Assembly: GCA_019753285.1 (NCBI GenBank)
Contig: JAIELD010000013.1
Location: 1 to 35,450, forward strand
DNA from: Beijerinckiaceae bacterium
GTDB lineage: Bacteria; Pseudomonadota; Alphaproteobacteria; Rhizobiales; Beijerinckiaceae
Direction: 5' to 3'
Length of the DNA stretch: 35,450 bases
Below are positions 32,565 through 35,450 of this stretch, piece by piece; the stretch's first letter is position 1; every line of letters begins with the position of its first letter. The notes under the pieces are model-generated. The model saw nothing but the letters and a program-made list of their open reading frames with translations. It was not told the origin of the DNA and ran no database searches. The position numbers and the translations under genes were made by a program.

Positions 32565-34094
32565 ATGGTTTCAGGAATGGCGGCCCTCGTGGCCGCCTTT
32601 TTGCTGTTCGACGCTCGTTCCGGCCTGACCATAGAGACACGATGGCTCGGGTCGACGCCGATGACCATCTTCCGCCCGGCGACGGGCGAGCCCGGCCCTG
32701 CTGTCGTCATCTCTCATGGCTTTGCCGGCTCGCAGCAATTGATGCAGCCGCTCGCCGTGACGCTCGCCCGCAACGGCTACACGGCCATTACCTATGATTC
32801 GCTCGGTCATGGCCGCAACCCGCAGCCGATGACCGGTGATCTCACCGCGCTCGACGGAGCGACGAACGCCCTGCTGAGGCAACTCGGCGAGGTCGTCGCC
32901 TTCGCCCGCACGCTCTCGCCCATCGCCAGCCCCGCCCTTGTCGGCCATTCGATGGCCTCCGACATCGTGGTTCGCTATGCCGCTGCCAACGACATCCGCG
33001 CCACGGTCGCGCTGTCCATGTTCTCGACGGCGGTGAGCGAGACGAAACCGGCGAATTTCCTCGTCATCGTTGGCGCGCTCGAACCGCAGGTGCTGAAAGC
33101 CGAAGCGCTTCGCGCGGTCGAGCTTGGCGGCACGGCCAAACCCGAACTGCGCCAGACCTATGGCCGATTCGAGGATGGCAGCGCGCGGCGGGCGAGCTTT
33201 TCCGCAAACGTCGAGCATATCGGGGTTCTCTACAGCGCGGAAAGCCTTGCCGAGACGACAGCCTGGCTGGATCAGGCTTTCGGGCGTTTCGGGCGCAACG
33301 GCAAGCTCGCTGTCGATCGGCGCGGCTGGCTGCTGGCTGCCCTGTTCGGCGGCCTCATCGTGCTGGCATACCCGTTGGCGCATCTGTTGCCGCGATTGCA
33401 GCCGGTTTCGCCGGAGCGGAGCCGGCGCTGGGGCCGCTTCATCCTGCCTGCACTGGCGCCGGCGATCCTCACGCCGCTGATCCTGTGGAAGATGCCGACA
33501 TCGTTCCTCCCCATTTTGCTCGGGGATTACCTGACCCTGCATTTCGGCCTTTACGGGCTGCTGACGGCACTCCTCATTATCCTGCAGTCGCGTCGGGGAG
33601 CAGAGGACACCGTCGAGGACCGTCGCCTCTCGGCATCAGCCAACATTCCTGCGACCATGCTCGCGACCACAATCGCAACCTTGGCAGTCGCTGCTTATGC
33701 CAGCGCGGTGATCGGCTTCTTCCTCGATGAGTTCGTGGTCTCCTTTGCACCCGTGCCTGCGAGGCTGCCGACCATAGCCGCCATCTTCCTCGGGACACTG
33801 CCGTATTTTCTGGCCGATGAATGGCTGGCGCGGCGGACCGCCAGCGTGCCCGGCGCTTATCTTCTCACGAAAATCTGCTTCGCCTGCTCGCTCGCCGCCG
33901 CCGTCGCGCTCAACCTCGAAAAGCTGTTCTTCCTGATCATCATCATTCCGGTGATCGTCATCTTCTTCGTCGTCTACGGGCTGTTCAGCCGCTGGGCTCA
34001 CCGGCGGACCGGGGTCTGGGCGGTCGGCGCAATCGCAAACGCCATCGCCTTCGCTTACGCCATCGGCGTGACGTTCCCTTTGGTCAGCCGCTGA
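32565..34094 (+). CDS. Alpha/beta hydrolase fused to a multi-pass membrane domain, unknown function
   Basis: The 509-residue protein has an N-terminal hydrophobic segment, then an alpha/beta-hydrolase domain (about residues 25-240) with VVISHGFAGS as oxyanion region, YDSLGHGRN, and the nucleophile elbow ALVGHSMASD (Ser at about residue 129). From about residue 253 it turns into a C-terminal region with about seven or eight membrane helices (for example LLAALFGGLIVLAYPLA and FFLIIIIPVIVIFFVVYGLF). No known membrane family was recognised. The annotated ATG leaves a short first helix; the only strong ribosome-binding site (GGAGAGGAG, 32513-32521) points to an ATC at 32532 that would add 11 residues (AYRFILGLLG). 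It follows cycA by 68 nt. Confidence 0.8.
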   Translation: MVSGMAALVAAFLLFDARSGLTIETRWLGSTPMTIFRPATGEPGPAVVISHGFAGSQQLMQPLAVTLARNGYTAITYDSLGHGRNPQPMTGDLTALDGATNALLRQLGEVVAFARTLSPIASPALVGHSMASDIVVRYAAANDIRATVALSMFSTAVSETKPANFLVIVGALEPQVLKAEALRAVELGGTAKPELRQTYGRFEDGSARRASFSANVEHIGVLYSAESLAETTAWLDQAFGRFGRNGKLAVDRRGWLLAALFGGLIVLAYPLAHLLPRLQPVSPERSRRWGRFILPALAPAILTPLILWKMPTSFLPILLGDYLTLHFGLYGLLTALLIILQSRRGAEDTVEDRRLSASANIPATMLATTIATLAVAAYASAVIGFFLDEFVVSFAPVPARLPTIAAIFLGTLPYFLADEWLARRTASVPGAYLLTKICFACSLAAAVALNLEKLFFLIIIIPVIVIFFVVYGLFSRWAHRRTGVWAVGAIANAIAFAYAIGVTFPLVSR

Positions 34095-34361
34095 TCAGGG
34101 ACGCAGGCGTGCCGCGAGATCGAAAGCATGGGCGATCAGCGAGACAACCATCATCAGTGCGATCCACACCCATGACATGCCGGTGAGCGCAAAGCGCAGC
34201 GCAAGCATCAAGGACGCGCCTGCCAGCAAATTGGGCAGCATGGCAAGGCCACTCGGGCTCCGCCCGCTGCGGCGGCGCCAGAACGCGAGCGCCAGAGCCT
34301 CGAGAGCCACCAGCAGCAGCACGATGTCGATGATGCGACCGCTGGCAAACCAGTCGGCCAT
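34095..34361 (-). CDS. Small membrane protein linked to tspO, unknown function
   Basis: The 88-residue product has about three hydrophobic segments (IIDIVLLLVALEALALAFW; MLPNLLAGASLMLALRFAL; WVWIALMMVVSLIAHAFDL) separated by a short basic loop (RRRSGRSPSG). The ATG at 34361 lies 2 nt beyond the tspO stop, implying one operon and coupling. Its stop abuts the stop of the convergent hydrolase gene. No function is recognised. Confidence 0.65.
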   Translation of the reverse strand: MADWFASGRIIDIVLLLVALEALALAFWRRRSGRSPSGLAMLPNLLAGASLMLALRFALTGMSWVWIALMMVVSLIAHAFDLAARLRP

Positions 34362-34363
34362 GG

Positions 34364-34855
34364 TCAGCGCGCCCGCTCGCCGGCAGGGCTGGCATTCATC
34401 CGCCAGATCGTGAAATTGAGGATCGAGGCGAAGGTGACCCAGCCAAGATAGGGCACCAGCAGCAGTGCGGCGTCAGAGTCGATCGCGCGGAAGGCAACGA
34501 TGGTCGCGGCGATGGAAAGCCAGAGCAGCAGCACCTCGTAGAAGGCGAGATCCATGCGCCGCAGTCCGAAGAACAGCCCGGACCACGCCGCATTGAGGAG
34601 CAGTTGAACGCCATAGATGGCAAGGGCCGGCCCTGCCCCGGTGAAACCAGCCTTGCGCCAGACCATCCAGCCGGCGATCGCGATGGTGATGTAGAGCACG
34701 GTCCAGGCAGGCCCGAACAGCCAGTTCGGCGGCTTCCATGAGGGCTTCGCGAGCCCTTCATACCACGCGCCAGGCCGGAATATCGCGCCTGACAGGGCGA
34801 CAATGAAATTGGCGGCGATGAAGCCCAAGAGCCCAAAACTATCTGTGCTGGTCAT
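34364..34855 (-). CDS. tspO: TspO/MBR family tryptophan-rich sensory protein (second copy)
   Basis: The 163-residue protein is a standard TspO: five hydrophobic helices, WYEGLAKPSWKPPNWLFGPAWTVLY near residues 31-55, AAWSGLFFGLRRMDLAF in the middle, and the C-terminal VPYLGWVTFASILNFTIWRMN. TspO binds porphyrins or sterols and in Rhodobacter sphaeroides acts on photosynthesis gene expression. It is closer to the canonical sequence than the bchP-linked copy at 14584-15051. It heads a two-gene operon with the small membrane protein downstream. Confidence 0.93.
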   Translation of the reverse strand: MTSTDSFGLLGFIAANFIVALSGAIFRPGAWYEGLAKPSWKPPNWLFGPAWTVLYITIAIAGWMVWRKAGFTGAGPALAIYGVQLLLNAAWSGLFFGLRRMDLAFYEVLLLWLSIAATIVAFRAIDSDAALLLVPYLGWVTFASILNFTIWRMNASPAGERAR

Positions 34856-34938
34856 CGCTGAAGTTTAGCAGGGCCATGGCGACGGCGATACATCAAACGG
34901 TCGACGACGGCAGCCTGCTTCATGCAGCTTCGGTCGAT

Positions 34939-35012
34939 TGGAGGCCTCGGAGGGAATCGAACCCCCGTACAAGGATTTGCAGTCCTCTGCGTCACCACTC
35001 CGCCACGAGGCC
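34939..35012 (-). tRNA. tRNA-Cys (GCA anticodon)
   Basis: The minus strand folds as a complete 74-nt tRNA with acceptor GGCCTCG paired to CGAGGCC, the TTCGATTC T-loop region, an anticodon loop CTGCAAA (GCA, cysteine) and an encoded CCA end. It stands at the right edge of the photosynthesis cluster, after the second tspO. Confidence 0.95.
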
Positions 35013-35256
35013 AATCGCTTGTTCGGTGAACGCCGCGTTATAGGATCAGCCCCGGCCTCTCGGCAACATAATTTTCGGCAATATACGTTCGGCGAGATAA
35101 TTTCCGGCGCGGCGATTCTGGCGAGGGGATTCTCGCAAGCCGCTCGCGGCGCGGACGCCGAGGCGCCGCGCAGAGGACCGCTTCCGAAAGCGGGTATCGG
35201 CTTTTTTGGCGAACAGTCTTGCAACCGTCGCAGACACTGTTATACCGCAGCACTAT

Positions 35257-35331
35257 TCCGCGGTAGCTCAGTGGTAGAGCAGGCGACTGTTAATCGCCTG
35301 GTCGTAGGTTCGAATCCTACCCGCGGAGCCA
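35257..35331 (+). tRNA. tRNA-Asn (GTT anticodon)
   Basis: The plus strand folds as a 75-nt tRNA: acceptor TCCGCGG with CCGCGGA, D-arm GCTCAGTGGTAGAGC, anticodon loop CTGTTAA (GTT, asparagine), T-arm GTAGGTTCGAATCCTAC and encoded CCA. It is divergent from tRNA-Cys across 244 nt in which no gene was recognised. Nothing was recognised in 35332-35450. Confidence 0.96.
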
Positions 35332-35450
35332 ATAGGCACTTTGTCCGGCCCGGAGAGATGGGTGACAGATTGTACCTAAGACATGGGTTTCTGCCCTGAC
35401 ATGTCGCGACAGAAGACGCACTTAATCGTGATACCTTAATGAAGCGACAG

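Noticed and set aside
34092..34100. CTGATCAG palindrome at the convergent stops as a terminator
   Set aside because: Only 8 bp with no loop room or U-tract; the match is likely chance.
34938..35399. 153-codon plus-strand open frame over both tRNA genes
   Set aside because: Most of it is tRNA sequence or its complement; no coding signal.

Overview
This window is a photosynthesis gene cluster from an anoxygenic phototrophic alphaproteobacterium, most likely Hyphomicrobiales (Rhizobiales). The evidence is high GC, a purple-bacterial gene order, type-II reaction-centre and LH1 genes, a PpsR/AerR regulatory pair and a spirilloxanthin-type carotenoid set (crtE, B, I, C, D, F, no crtA). Assignments rest on reading the proteins and motifs; no database search was run.

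Layout. (1) 1-8233, minus strand: the bchF-bchN-bchB-bchH-bchL-(bchM) operon, running off the left edge a few codons into bchM. It encodes Mg-chelatase large subunit, dark-operative protochlorophyllide reductase and vinyl hydratase. (2) 8375-15051, plus strand: aerR-ppsR, then bchG, a BCD/PucC-family transporter, bchP and a first tspO-like gene. (3) 15203-25400, minus strand: the superoperon crtE-crtF-bchC-bchX-bchY-bchZ-pufQ-pufB-pufA-pufL-pufM, closed by a hairpin terminator. No pufC follows pufM. (4) 25488-28045, plus strand: crtD-crtC, divergent from crtE. (5) 28062-31811, minus strand: bchO-crtI-crtB and a 53-residue membrane protein. (6) 32101-34094, plus strand: cytochrome c2 and an alpha/beta hydrolase fused to a multi-pass membrane domain. 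(7) 34095-34855, minus strand: a second tspO and a small membrane protein. (8) tRNA-Cys and tRNA-Asn at the right edge.

How the parts fit. bchH starts the Mg branch, bchLNB and bchXYZ perform the two ring reductions, bchF and bchC finish the C-3 side chain, and bchG and bchP attach and saturate the tail. PufLM/PufBA form the RC-LH1 core. Cytochrome c2 is the likely donor, as no PufC is encoded here. TGT-N12-ACA palindromes, the known PpsR/CrtJ target, lie upstream of bchC (two, 8 bp apart), between ppsR and bchG (two), between crtE and crtD, and between bchO and cycA. A degenerate overlapping pair lies between bchF and aerR. The cluster therefore looks like one PpsR regulon carrying its own repressor and antirepressor.

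Points to check first: an in-frame TAG at codon 54 of bchH; the hydrolase-membrane fusion beside cycA, whose best ribosome-binding site points at ATC rather than ATG; two tspO-like genes in one cluster; bchO without bchI or bchD beside it; and a Blastochloris viridis-like Asn(L213)/Asp(M) pair in the reaction centre. No CRISPR, insertion sequence or phage gene was seen, and no gene-free stretch exceeds 300 bases.
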